Below are positions 1 to 7,431 of a DNA stretch of 64,000 bases, piece by piece. Origin of the DNA: Pseudoroseicyclus_A sp041714655. GTDB lineage: Bacteria; Pseudomonadota; Alphaproteobacteria; Rhodobacterales; Rhodobacteraceae. The stretch's first letter is position 1, and each line of letters starts with the position of its first letter. The DNA is taken from NCBI RefSeq assembly GCF_041714655.1, contig NZ_CP168219.1, forward strand, positions 3,100,001-3,164,000. The letters run 5' to 3'. The notes under the pieces were generated by a model. It was not told the DNA's origin. It ran no database searches and worked only from the letters and a program-made list of their open reading frames with translations. The position numbers and the translations under genes are program-made.

Positions 1-367
1 GCAGGTTCGGGCGGCCGACGATGTTCACCTCGTCCTCCCCCAGCCCGAAGAGGATGCAATCGCCGATGAGGAAGCCTTCCTCGTTGACGCAGACGATCTG
101 CTTGGCCTTGTTCGGCCCGAAGCCCTTGAAGGAATTGACGGCGAGATCGGAGAGGAGCCGCATGACATCCGGCCCGCGGACGTAGAGATCCGTCATGTGG
201 ACCGACTGGTCGAAGAGCACGACGCCCTCGCGCCAGGCCCGCTGCTCCTCCATCCAGTTGGAGAACTCGGCCGGGATCGGGTAGACGTATTTCCCCACCG
301 GGGAATTTTGCAGCATCCGCGCGGGGTTGCCGCCCCATTCGGCTATCTTGTCTTCCAGGCTCTTCAC
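1..367 (-). CDS. LigM/GcvT-type demethylase-like protein, N-terminal part (runs off the window)
   Basis: About 122 N-terminal codons of a paralogue of the gene at 4138-5547. It shares the KYVYP motif near residue 30, the EEQRAWRE stretch, a FDQSVHM segment and IGDCILF. These match the tetrahydrofolate-dependent LigM/DesA O-demethylases, which have the aminomethyltransferase (GcvT) fold and pass a methyl group from a methoxy or other methylated substrate to THF. The start is a GTG whose bases overlap the TGA of the upstream dehydrogenase (GTGA), with a GAGGGAGGA ribosome site just before it, so the two are translationally coupled. It is the last visible gene of the TRAP operon. The substrate cannot be told from the sequence, and the C-terminal half lies outside the window. 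Confidence 0.8.
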   Translation of the reverse strand, partial: MKSLEDKIAEWGGNPARMLQNSPVGKYVYPIPAEFSNWMEEQRAWREGVVLFDQSVHMTDLYVRGPDVMRLLSDLAVNSFKGFGPNKAKQIVCVNEEGFLIGDCILFGLGEDEVNIVGRPNL

Positions 368-1197
368 GTCGTCCTCCCTCTCAGTCTCGCCGCCAGCCGC
401 TCGGCCAGCGGCGCCTCCGGCGCCACCTCCGCCGCGCCCTGCCGGGCCTGCACCTCGGCGATGGCCTGCGCCAGCGCGCCGGTCAGGCCGAGCTCGGCGA
501 TGGTCACAGCGCTCTCGCGCATCTCGGCGGCGCGGCGGGCGCCGTGGCGGAGCGTGCGCTCGAACTGGTAATCCGCGATCTCGGGGAAGCCGAGGCCGGG
601 GTAGCTCTTGGCCAGCGAGGTCAGGATCTCGTCCGTGCAGCCGGAGGCCTCGGCGGCGAGCAGCGTCTCGACGGTGATCGCCTCCAGCCCTTTCACGAAG
701 AGCGAGCGGACCATCTTGATGGCGGTGGCCTGCCCCGGCTCGGCCCCGGCGCTCCGCCACTCGAAGCCGAGCCGCGTCAGCTCCGCTTCCGGCGCATCAC
801 CCGCCACCAGCACCGGCGTGCGGTGGCCGCGCGGGTGAACGGGGGCCATGACCGCCATGTCGAGGTAGCCGGCGCCCCGCGCCTCGACCAGTGCCTGCGA
901 TGCGCGCTTGCGGCCGGGCGAGACGGAATTGATGTCGATGACGAGCTGGCCGGGGGCGAGGTGCCTGGCCTGCGCTTCGAGTGCCGCAAGACTCTGGTCC
1001 GCCGTCACGGCGGAGAAGAGCCACTCCGCCGCCGCCAGCCCCTCGCGGGTCACCGGGGTCACGCCCGCCGCCGCCATCGCCTCCGCCCGGTCCGCGACGT
1101 CGAACCCGAGGAACTCCGACCCCGGGTCGGCCGCCCTCAGGCTCTCGGCAAAGGCCCCGGCCGCCTCGCCGAAGCCGAGGAAGCCGAGCCGCGTCAT
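364..1197 (-). CDS. NAD(P)-binding 6-phosphogluconate dehydrogenase-like protein (DUF1932 type)
   Basis: A 277-residue protein starting MTRLGFLGFGEAAGAF, a Rossmann GxGxxA motif at the very N-terminus. The central INSVSPGRKR and MVRSLFVKGLEAITVE segments resemble the substrate-binding and catalytic-lysine regions of the beta-hydroxyacid dehydrogenase family, and the C-terminal helical part fits DUF1932. It probably oxidises or reduces a hydroxy acid in the cytoplasm using NAD(P). The start codon overlaps the stop of the TRAP large permease (ATGA) and its stop overlaps the GTG of the next demethylase. The position between a TRAP uptake system and two demethylases suggests a role in breaking down the imported compound, which is inference. 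Family is fairly sure, substrate unknown. Confidence 0.8.
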   Translation of the reverse strand: MTRLGFLGFGEAAGAFAESLRAADPGSEFLGFDVADRAEAMAAAGVTPVTREGLAAAEWLFSAVTADQSLAALEAQARHLAPGQLVIDINSVSPGRKRASQALVEARGAGYLDMAVMAPVHPRGHRTPVLVAGDAPEAELTRLGFEWRSAGAEPGQATAIKMVRSLFVKGLEAITVETLLAAEASGCTDEILTSLAKSYPGLGFPEIADYQFERTLRHGARRAAEMRESAVTIAELGLTGALAQAIAEVQARQGAAEVAPEAPLAERLAARLRGRTT

Positions 1198-2498
1198 TGG
1201 ATCATCGTATCCGGCAGGATCAGCGCGATCTGGGGGAAGGCCACGATCAGCGCCGTGCAGACGAGCATGGCCAGCCAGAAGGGCATCACGCCGCGGAAGA
1301 TCGTCCCCAATGGCACGGAGGGCGCGACCGACTTCACGATGAAGACGTTGACCCCCACCGGCGGCGAGATCAGCCCCATCTCCAGCACCAGCACCACCAG
1401 CACGCCGAAGAGGATCGGGTCGATCCCGAGCGCGGTGATGACGGGGAAGTAGATGGGCATCGTCAGCACCAGCATGGCAAAGCCTTCGAGGAAGCAGCCG
1501 AGGATCAGGTAGCTGAGGAGGATCAGCCCCAGCACCACCACCGGCGCCACCTGCAACCCTTCGAGGAAGGTCCCGACCAGCTCGGGGATGTGGCTGAGCG
1601 CGAGGAAGGGGTTGATGAGCGAGGCGGCGATGAGGATCAGCATGACCGTCGCCGTCGTCACCACGGAGTCGCGGCAGGCGCGCCAGAGCGCGGCGAGCGT
1701 GAGCTTTCGCTCGATGATGCCGCCGAGAATGACGAGGCCGGCGCCCACCGCCGCCGCCTCCACCGGCGAGAAGATGCCGCCGTAGATGCCGCCGATGGTC
1801 AGAAGGATGACGAGAAGGATCGGCCCGGCGCCGAGGAGCTTGCGGCCCTTCTCGCGCATCGACGTGCGCGGCCCCGCCGGCCCGAGCTTCGGCCAGATGT
1901 AGCAAAGGAGCGTGATCGTCACGACGAAGAGCGCCAGCAGCAGGAGCCCCGGCAGGACGCCGGCGAGGAAGAGCCGCCCGATGCTCTCCTGCGCGAGGAT
2001 CGCGTAGATCACGAAGCCGGTGGAGGGCGGGATGAGGATGCCGAGCGTCCCCCCCGCCGCCACGGCCCCGGTCGAGAGCGAGGGCGCGTAATCGAAGCGG
2101 TCCATCTCCTTCAGGCTCACCTTGCCCATCGTCAGGGCCGAGGCGACGGAGGAGCCGGACAGCGCCGCGAAGCCGCCGCAGCCGAGGATCGTCGCCGAGG
2201 CGAGCCCGCCGCGGATCTGGCCGATCACCGCATAGGCGGCGTCGTAAAGCCGGCGCGACATGCCCGTCTCGCTCGCCACGTTCCCCATGAGGATGAAGAG
2301 CGGCACGACCACGAGCTCCGCCTTCGAGGCCATGGTGAAGGCCTCGGTCGACAGCGTCGAAAGCGCAGCGTTCCACGAGTTCAGGATCCAGACCCCGGCA
2401 AAGCCGACGACGGCCATGGCCACGGCCACCGGGATGCGCAGGATCAGAAGGACGAAGAGAAGGGCGATGCCGACAAGGCCGAGGAGTTCTGGGCTCAT
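1194..2498 (-). CDS. dctM: TRAP transporter large permease subunit, DctM type
   Basis: A 434-residue, very hydrophobic protein with the usual length and the many transmembrane segments of the TRAP large permease. It begins MSPELLGLVGIALLFVLL and carries the conserved stretches IPPSTGFVIYA and SPPVGVNVFI. With the DctQ and DctP proteins encoded immediately upstream it would import an organic acid using an ion gradient. It overlaps the DctQ stop by four bases and the dehydrogenase start by four bases, so the genes are coupled. No fused small subunit is present. Assignment to the family is secure; the substrate is not evident. Confidence 0.95.
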   Translation of the reverse strand: MSPELLGLVGIALLFVLLILRIPVAVAMAVVGFAGVWILNSWNAALSTLSTEAFTMASKAELVVVPLFILMGNVASETGMSRRLYDAAYAVIGQIRGGLASATILGCGGFAALSGSSVASALTMGKVSLKEMDRFDYAPSLSTGAVAAGGTLGILIPPSTGFVIYAILAQESIGRLFLAGVLPGLLLLALFVVTITLLCYIWPKLGPAGPRTSMREKGRKLLGAGPILLVILLTIGGIYGGIFSPVEAAAVGAGLVILGGIIERKLTLAALWRACRDSVVTTATVMLILIAASLINPFLALSHIPELVGTFLEGLQVAPVVVLGLILLSYLILGCFLEGFAMLVLTMPIYFPVITALGIDPILFGVLVVLVLEMGLISPPVGVNVFIVKSVAPSVPLGTIFRGVMPFWLAMLVCTALIVAFPQIALILPDTMIQ

Positions 2499-3046
2499 TC
2501 AGGCGCTCCGTTGGAAGGCGCTCCGCCGGAGGAGATTCCGTCAGTCGCGCCTTCATGGCCGGGCCGCGGCCCGCCGAGGCTGAGTTCGACCATCCGCAGA
2601 GCCATGCCGAAGGCGGTGATCGCCGAGAAGGCCATGATCGCCCATTGGAACCACCACTTGGGCAGGTCGATGATGTTGGTCTTGAGGTTCAGCATCTGGC
2701 TGAGCTGCGAGCTGTCCCACATCGTCCAGGCGATGCCTCCGAAGAAGAGGATGCCGAGCGCCGCCGCCACGATGTCTCCCCCCCGGTTCAGCCAGTCGGG
2801 GAAGTTGCGCTCGAAGATGTCGACGGAGACATGGCCGCCCAGCCGGTCGCAGAGCGCCATGCCGCCGAAGACGAGCACCGCAAGGCCCATCGTCGAGATG
2901 TCCTGCGCGCCGGTGAGGGGGGCGCCGAAATAGCGCCCCACCACGTCGATCAGAATGACCACCAGAAGCACGATGAGGGCGAGCGCCCCGATCATCGCGG
3001 CAAGGTGGATCAGCCCGTCCGCCAGTTTCCGCAAAGCGGCGAGCAT
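2495..3046 (-). CDS. dctQ: TRAP transporter small permease subunit, DctQ type
   Basis: A 183-residue protein with four predicted membrane segments, the usual DctQ architecture. It contains the VILIDVVGRYFGAPLTGA motif characteristic of the family, in which a membrane helix is followed by an R-Y-x-F loop. I start it at MLAALRKLADGL, because a longer reading frame would run back into the dctP gene; this leaves a 7-base gap to the dctP stop. It bridges the periplasmic binding protein and the large permease. It is part of the P-Q-M run in the GntR-controlled operon. Confidence 0.92.
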   Translation of the reverse strand: MLAALRKLADGLIHLAAMIGALALIVLLVVILIDVVGRYFGAPLTGAQDISTMGLAVLVFGGMALCDRLGGHVSVDIFERNFPDWLNRGGDIVAAALGILFFGGIAWTMWDSSQLSQMLNLKTNIIDLPKWWFQWAIMAFSAITAFGMALRMVELSLGGPRPGHEGATDGISSGGAPSNGAPE

Positions 3047-3053
3047 GTCCGGC

Positions 3054-4034
3054 TCACTCGCCCTGCATCGCCGCGAGGATGTCATCGGCGCCGAGCTCGG
3101 CGACGACGGCATCCGTGACCGGCAGCGTCAGCTCGGCAAAGGCCGCGGCCTCTTCGTCGGTGAGCTCCACGATGGCGTTGTCGCCGGTCGCCGCGATGCT
3201 TTCCAGCACGCGGTCATTGGCGGCATACCAGCCGGTTTCGGCACTTTCGGAGAGGACGCGCCCGGAGTTGGCGTCGATGGCGGCCTGCATCTCGGCGGGG
3301 AGCCCGTCATAGACCCCCTGGTTCATGACGAGATAGAAGGTGATCCGCCCGAGCGGCGCGTTCAGCGTGTAGCTGTTCGCCACCTCGTCGAGCCGGAAGT
3401 CGCCCACGGCAGAGGCGCCGGTGACGATGCCGTCGATCAGCCCGGTGTCGAGCGCGTTGTACATCTCGCCGGCCGGCATCTGCACGGGAATGCCGCCCAG
3501 CGCCTCGATGATGTCACCCGCCACGGCGCCGGAGACGCGGATCTTCAGACCCTCGACATCGGCGGGCGAGCGGATCTCGTGATCCTTCATGATGAAGATG
3601 TTGGGCTCGGAGGTCCAAAGCGCCAGCGGCCGGGTCTGCGGATATTCCTCCATGAGGAAACCGGCGTCGATCGCGTCCCAGATCGCCTCGTAGCCGGGGC
3701 GGTCCTCGGTGACGACGCCGGGCAGCTCGGCGATCATCGTGCGGGGGAACTGGCTCGAGGTATAGCCCTGCAGGCCCCAGACAATATCGGCCACGCCCTG
3801 CACGACGCGGACATATTGCTCCAGCGGGCCGGCGCCGAGCTCGCCGCCCGGATAGACGTCGATGGTCAGCTCGCCGCCGGTGGCCTCCGACACGCCGTTG
3901 ACCAGCGGCTCGACCGTCGAGGCGGTGAGCGTGTGCTGCGGCGGCACCCAATGGGCAAGTTTGAGAGTTTCGGCAGCGGCCGGGCCGGCCAGCGCCAGAG
4001 CAGCCGTGCCGGCCGCGAGGGTCTTCATCAGCAT
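3054..4034 (-). CDS. dctP: TRAP transporter periplasmic solute-binding protein, DctP type
   Basis: A 326-residue protein with a clear signal peptide (MLMKTLAAGTAALALAGPAAAET). The mature part has the DctP fold marks: LKIRVSG, which holds the arginine that usually binds the substrate carboxylate, followed by GGIPVQMPAGEMYNAL and a GLIDGIVTG turn. It captures an organic acid in the periplasm and hands it to DctQM. The start has a GGGAGG site five bases upstream. A 103-base gap with a hairpin separates it from the demethylase-like gene before it, which may set a different expression level for the abundant binding protein. Substrate unknown; the neighbours suggest a methylated or methoxylated carboxylate. 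Confidence 0.93.
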   Translation of the reverse strand: MLMKTLAAGTAALALAGPAAAETLKLAHWVPPQHTLTASTVEPLVNGVSEATGGELTIDVYPGGELGAGPLEQYVRVVQGVADIVWGLQGYTSSQFPRTMIAELPGVVTEDRPGYEAIWDAIDAGFLMEEYPQTRPLALWTSEPNIFIMKDHEIRSPADVEGLKIRVSGAVAGDIIEALGGIPVQMPAGEMYNALDTGLIDGIVTGASAVGDFRLDEVANSYTLNAPLGRITFYLVMNQGVYDGLPAEMQAAIDANSGRVLSESAETGWYAANDRVLESIAATGDNAIVELTDEEAAAFAELTLPVTDAVVAELGADDILAAMQGE

Positions 4035-4097
4035 AGTTTCCTCCCTTGGTGTCCCGCGCGCTCCTCCACGCGAGTTCGGCCCATCATGGGCCTATTC

Positions 4098-4127
4098 GGG
4101 GCGAAGGCAATTCTCTGCCTCCGCCCC
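4098..4127 (-). terminator. Hairpin between demethylase and dctP genes (attenuator or weak terminator)
   Basis: A near-perfect inverted repeat: GGGGCGAAGGCA, a 6-base loop, then TGCCTCCGCCCC, with one mismatch in a 12-bp stem. It lies 11 bases after the demethylase stop. There is no T-run on the minus strand after it, so it is more likely an mRNA stabiliser or attenuator within the operon than a full terminator. Confidence 0.4.
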
Positions 4128-4137
4128 AAGTCTTCTC

Positions 4138-5547
4138 CTAGCTGCGGCTCCGCCAGCTATCGGCGTAGTTGGTGCGGGCCTCGCTCGAATAGGGCGTCGG
4201 CGAGACGCGGACGCGGATCTCCGTCTGCTCGTGCTTCTCGGTGGAGGTCTTGCCGGTGGTCTCCGGCTCGCCCCACTTCATCGTCAGCACGTCGCCGACC
4301 TCGACCGACTGGTCGACCACGCCGAGCGACAGAAGGCAGCGCTCGTTGTAGGAATAGCCGTTGAACATCGACATGCCGACCATCTTGCCGGCCTCGTTCA
4401 GCACCATGTCGGCGCTGGTGGAGGCGTAGTTCGGCTGCGGGAAGTCGATCCACTTGAAGGGCGTGCCCTTCTCGAAGGCCGAGGCGATGACCTTCAGCAC
4501 ATCGTCGCGGTTCCACTCGAAGGTGACCTTCTTGCGGTTGGAGGGCGAGCCCTTCATCGCGGTCAGGGCCTCCTTGCCGACGAAATCGTCCTTCTTCCAG
4601 CCGATGTAGAAGTCGTAGCCGAGCTCGAACGGGTTGACGTAGTAATCCTCGATATTGTCGGAGACGAAGCTGCCGCCGATGGCGCCGCCGGCCTCGTAGG
4701 CATCGGCGCCGAGCCACTGGCGATACTCGGCGAGCATGCCGTCGCCGGTGTAGATGCCGGGCAGCGGGCTCGGAATCCAACCCGATTCCAGCGTGTTGGT
4801 CGAATAGGCGCGGGAGCCGCAGCGCACGAGGTCGACCTTCGCCTCCTTCGCGGCCTCGAGGATGGCGTTGAGGACGTAGGACTTGTCCTCATAGGGCCCC
4901 CAGATCTCCAGCCCCGGCGCGCCCGACATGCCGTGACGCAGCGCCTGCACCTTGCGGGAGCCGACGTTGATCCAGTCGACATGGAAGAACTTGATGTCCG
5001 GGATCGGGCCGCCGTTCATCTTCTCGAAGATCTTCGGCGCGTCGGGGCCCTGGATCTGGTAGCGGTAATGGGTGCGCAGCACGCGCTCGCCCTCGGGGCG
5101 GCTGGGGCTGCGGGGGTCATGCTTGATGCGCACGTTCCACTTGCCGTAGGCGGCGCAGAATTGCAGCCAGTTGGAGGTCGGCGCGCGGCCGACGAGGATG
5201 TATTTCTGCTCGTGCTCGCGGAAGATGATGTGATCGCCGATCACATGGCCGGCCGGGGTGACGGGCACGAAGTGCTTGGCGCGGTTCAGGTCGAAATTCG
5301 CGAAGGAATTGATGCCGTGGTAGGAGAGGAACTCCGTCGCCTGCGGCCCCTCGACGATCAGCTCGTCCATGTGGTGCGACTGGTCGAAGAGCACGGCGGT
5401 CTCGCGCCAGGCGCGCTGCTCATCCCGCCAGTTGACGAATTCCGGCGCCACGACCGGATAGACATACATGCCGATCTTCGAGTTGCGGAGCACGTCGACG
5501 ACGTTGCCCTTCTCGTCGATGACATCCTGAAGCGAGTTGGCGGCCAT
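4138..5547 (-). CDS. LigM/GcvT-type O-demethylase-like protein (THF-dependent)
   Basis: A 469-residue protein, about the length of Sphingobium LigM (vanillate/3-O-methylgallate O-demethylase), and not the ~370 residues of GcvT or DmdA. The aminomethyltransferase fold is visible: YVYP at 28-31, FDQSHHM at 54-60, GDHIIF at 104-109, GSRAYSTN with Tyr248 and a C-terminal barrel-like domain. Tyr248 sits where I recall LigM has its catalytic tyrosine (about 247). The start at MAANS is chosen because CAGGGAGGACAAG precedes it; a longer frame beginning MYTFP would start inside the regulator's operator palindrome. It heads an operon with DctPQM, a dehydrogenase and a second demethylase, so it probably moves a methyl group from an imported substrate to THF. 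The substrate is unknown. Confidence 0.82.
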   Translation of the reverse strand: MAANSLQDVIDEKGNVVDVLRNSKIGMYVYPVVAPEFVNWRDEQRAWRETAVLFDQSHHMDELIVEGPQATEFLSYHGINSFANFDLNRAKHFVPVTPAGHVIGDHIIFREHEQKYILVGRAPTSNWLQFCAAYGKWNVRIKHDPRSPSRPEGERVLRTHYRYQIQGPDAPKIFEKMNGGPIPDIKFFHVDWINVGSRKVQALRHGMSGAPGLEIWGPYEDKSYVLNAILEAAKEAKVDLVRCGSRAYSTNTLESGWIPSPLPGIYTGDGMLAEYRQWLGADAYEAGGAIGGSFVSDNIEDYYVNPFELGYDFYIGWKKDDFVGKEALTAMKGSPSNRKKVTFEWNRDDVLKVIASAFEKGTPFKWIDFPQPNYASTSADMVLNEAGKMVGMSMFNGYSYNERCLLSLGVVDQSVEVGDVLTMKWGEPETTGKTSTEKHEQTEIRVRVSPTPYSSEARTNYADSWRSRS

Positions 5548-5563
5548 CTTGTCCTCCCTGGGA

Positions 5564-5575
5564 AATGTATACATT
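5564..5575. promoter_or_regulatory. Putative GntR operator before the demethylase operon
   Basis: A perfect 12-base palindrome, AATGTATACATT, 16 bases upstream of the demethylase start. The same TGTATACA core lies 17 bases before the start of the adjacent GntR gene (6402-6409). FCD-type GntR proteins such as FadR and VanR bind short palindromes with a GTATAC-like core, so this is probably the operator. Confidence 0.65.
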
Positions 5576-5655
5576 CGCCGTCATAGCTGGCGTGATTCCG
5601 GCCCTATGGCAAGCGTCTCCTCCGCCGCAGCGCAGCGACGGGACGGGCGGGGCGC

Positions 5656-6384
5656 TCAGTCGATGACCAGCGCGAGCGCGGGCGAGAGCGGCGCGCCGGG
5701 CGCCTTGTTGCGGATCAGGTGATCGAGGTTGCGCCGGGCGAGCCGGGCATGTTCGCGGGCGATGGCCTCGGCCCGGGCGCCCTCGCGGGCGGCGATGGCC
5801 TCGTGCAGGGCGCGGTGCTGCGCCTGGGCATGGGCGAGCGAGCGCTCGAAATCGGCATGGGCCGTCTCGTCGGGCAGGAAGGCGGAGGGGCTGGCGAAGG
5901 GCAGCGTCTTGGTCCGCTCCAGCTCGCGGGCGAGGATCTCGCTGCCGGGCAGGTGCTGGAGCGCCGCATGGAAGGCGCCGTTCAACGCCGAATAGCGTTC
6001 GAAATCGACGGTTGCGCCCTGAAAGCAGCCGTCGAGCTCGGCGGTCAGCACGGCAAGGCGGGCGAGCCGCTCCTCCGGTACGCCGCGCTCGGCGGCGAGC
6101 CGGGCGGCGGTGCCCTCGAGCACGCCGCGCAGCTCGATGGCGTCGATGACATCGGCCACGGTGAAGGCCCGCACGAGAAAGCCCCCGCCCCGGGCGCGCT
6201 CCAGGAGCCCCTCCTCCGCCAGACGCGACATGGCGGCGCGGAGCGGCGTGCGGGAGATGCGCATCTCCTCCGCCAGCGGCACCTCGAAGAGCCGCGTGCC
6301 CCCGGGCAGCACCCCGCCGAGGATCCTCTCGCGCAGCGCGATCAGCGCCCGCCCCTCCTGATTGTCCTTCGGCTGCGCGGCCAT
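5656..6384 (-). CDS. GntR-family transcriptional regulator (FCD/FadR subfamily)
   Basis: A 242-residue protein. The N-terminal winged helix includes LAEEMRISRTPLRAAMSRL, the classic GntR recognition helix, and is followed by an all-helical FCD effector domain with histidines in FHAALQHL and HRALHEAI that often bind a metal. I start it at MAAQPKDNQ, which has a GAGGAG site; longer in-frame starts run into the upstream repeats. It is the first gene of the minus-strand run and very probably represses the demethylase-TRAP operon, releasing it when the substrate or a catabolite binds. The shared TGTATACA palindromes before this gene and the next imply autoregulation as well. Confidence 0.9.
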   Translation of the reverse strand: MAAQPKDNQEGRALIALRERILGGVLPGGTRLFEVPLAEEMRISRTPLRAAMSRLAEEGLLERARGGGFLVRAFTVADVIDAIELRGVLEGTAARLAAERGVPEERLARLAVLTAELDGCFQGATVDFERYSALNGAFHAALQHLPGSEILARELERTKTLPFASPSAFLPDETAHADFERSLAHAQAQHRALHEAIAAREGARAEAIAREHARLARRNLDHLIRNKAPGAPLSPALALVID

Positions 6385-6400
6385 GGCTCTCCTCACGATC

Positions 6401-6410
6401 ATGTATACAA
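6401..6410. promoter_or_regulatory. Putative GntR operator before the regulator's own gene
   Basis: ATGTATACAA, sharing the 8-base core TGTATACA (6402-6409) with the palindrome at 5564-5575, and placed at nearly the same distance from the GntR start codon. Suggests autoregulation. Confidence 0.55.
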
Positions 6411-6454
6411 TATCGGCCATTCTCCGCCGGGCAAGCCCTCGGCGGATGGACGCG

Positions 6455-6476
6455 TAGGGTGGGTTTGCAACCCACC
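6455..6476. repeat. REP-like palindrome (TAGGGTGGGTT type), copy 1
   Basis: TAGGGTGGGTTTGCAACCCA followed by CC, containing the perfect 8-bp stem GGTGGGTT / AACCCACC with a 3-base loop. The same module occurs at 6713-6732 (as GGCGGGCT/AGCCCGCC) and at 39835-39856. It sits in the 432-base gap between the GntR and RNase D genes, which holds only repeats and the GntR operator. Confidence 0.75.
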
Positions 6477-6505
6477 ACCCGGCCGCCACACCTCCCGCCC
6501 TCGCC

Positions 6506-6649
6506 GCGCAGGGCGAGCGCCGGCCCGGGGGGTGGCGCTCCTGACCGCGCCGCATCGCGCTTTATGGTGCCGCAAGCCTCCCCGCTCATCGTCATGCCTG
6601 TCCTCACCGGAGCGCCGACCCGCGGGACGGGCCGGCGCTCGCCCTGCGC
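6506..6649 (+). repeat. 144-bp element with 22-bp terminal inverted repeats, copy 1
   Basis: Begins GCGCAGGGCGAGCGCC and ends with its exact reverse complement, giving perfect 22-bp terminal inverted repeats (6506-6527 and 6628-6649). A second copy lies in opposite orientation at 39912-40054, with the same ends and a similar interior that includes the shared GCGCTTTATGGTGC. No transposase is encoded, so it looks like a MITE-like or paired-REP unit. The conserved CACCGGGCGGGGGCAC-like flank follows both copies and leads to a REP palindrome. Confidence 0.8.
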
Positions 6650-6712
6650 CGTTCCGGCGCGTACCGGGCGGGGGCACAGCAAAACCGTCGGCCTCCCCAG
6701 GCGACAGTCCGT

Positions 6713-6732
6713 AGGGCGGGCTTCAGCCCGCC
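6713..6732. repeat. REP-like palindrome, copy 2
   Basis: TAGGGCGGGCTTCAGCCCGC followed by C, with the stem GGCGGGCT / AGCCCGCC. It is the same module as 6455-6476 with compensating changes (T to C on one side, A to G on the other), so the pairing is conserved although the sequence is not. It lies about 60 bases after the 144-bp element. Confidence 0.7.
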
Positions 6733-6816
6733 ACCCGCCCGCGCCCCCGCCGCCGGTAGACAGGCCCCCCGCGAGCCCTTACATCCCTCGCGAACCGCCA
6801 GCTCCCGCGAGGTCCC

Positions 6817-7428
6817 ATGGCCAATCATCTTTACCAGGGCGACCTGCCGGACGGGCTCGACCTCGGCCCCGTCGTCGCCATCGATTGCGAGACCATGGGC
6901 CTCAACCCCCATCGCGACCGGCTCTGCCTCATCCAGATGTCGGGCGGCGACGGGGAATGCCACCTGATCCAGGTCGCCCCCGGCCAGACCTCTGCCCCGA
7001 ACCTCGTGAAGCTGCTGCAGGACCCCCAAGTCCTCAAGCTCTTCCACTTCGGCCGGTTCGACATCGCGGCGCTCCAGCATGCCTTCGGCGCGCGGACGGC
7101 CCCCGTCTACTGCACCAAGATCGCCTCCAAGCTCGTGCGCACCTTCACGGATCGGCACGGGCTCAAGGTGCTCCTGCAGGAGATGCTCGGCATCGACATC
7201 TCCAAGCACCAGCAGCAGAGCGACTGGGGCGCGCCTGAGCTGACGCCCGCGCAGCTCGACTATGCCGCCTCCGACGTTCTCTACCTGCACCGGCTCAAGG
7301 AGGTGCTCGACGGGCTTCTCGCCCGCGAGGGCCGCACCGCGCTGGCCAAGGCCGCCTTCGACTTCCTGCCCGCCCGCGCCGAGCTCGACCTCGCCGGCTG
7401 GCCGGAGATCGACATCTTCGCGCACTAG
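6817..7428 (+). CDS. rnd: Ribonuclease D-like 3'-5' exonuclease (exonuclease domain only)
   Basis: A 203-residue protein with the complete DEDDy active site: Asp23 and Glu25 in DCETMGL, Asp82 in FGRFD, and Tyr149 with Asp153 in YAASD. It lacks the HRDC domains of E. coli RNase D (about 375 residues), as do the short alphaproteobacterial versions. It should trim 3' ends of structured RNA in the cytoplasm. It is followed three bases later by lptC and so appears to lead the lptC-lptA-lptB run. The start is preceded by AGCTCCCGCGAGGTCCC, a moderate ribosome site. Confidence 0.88.
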   Translation: MANHLYQGDLPDGLDLGPVVAIDCETMGLNPHRDRLCLIQMSGGDGECHLIQVAPGQTSAPNLVKLLQDPQVLKLFHFGRFDIAALQHAFGARTAPVYCTKIASKLVRTFTDRHGLKVLLQEMLGIDISKHQQQSDWGAPELTPAQLDYAASDVLYLHRLKEVLDGLLAREGRTALAKAAFDFLPARAELDLAGWPEIDIFAH

Positions 7429-7431
7429 CCG

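Noticed and set aside
6385..6816. A gene in the repeat-filled gap
   Set aside because: Open frames here are continuations of the GntR or RNase D frames or cross inverted repeats; none has a start with a ribosome site or a recognisable product.
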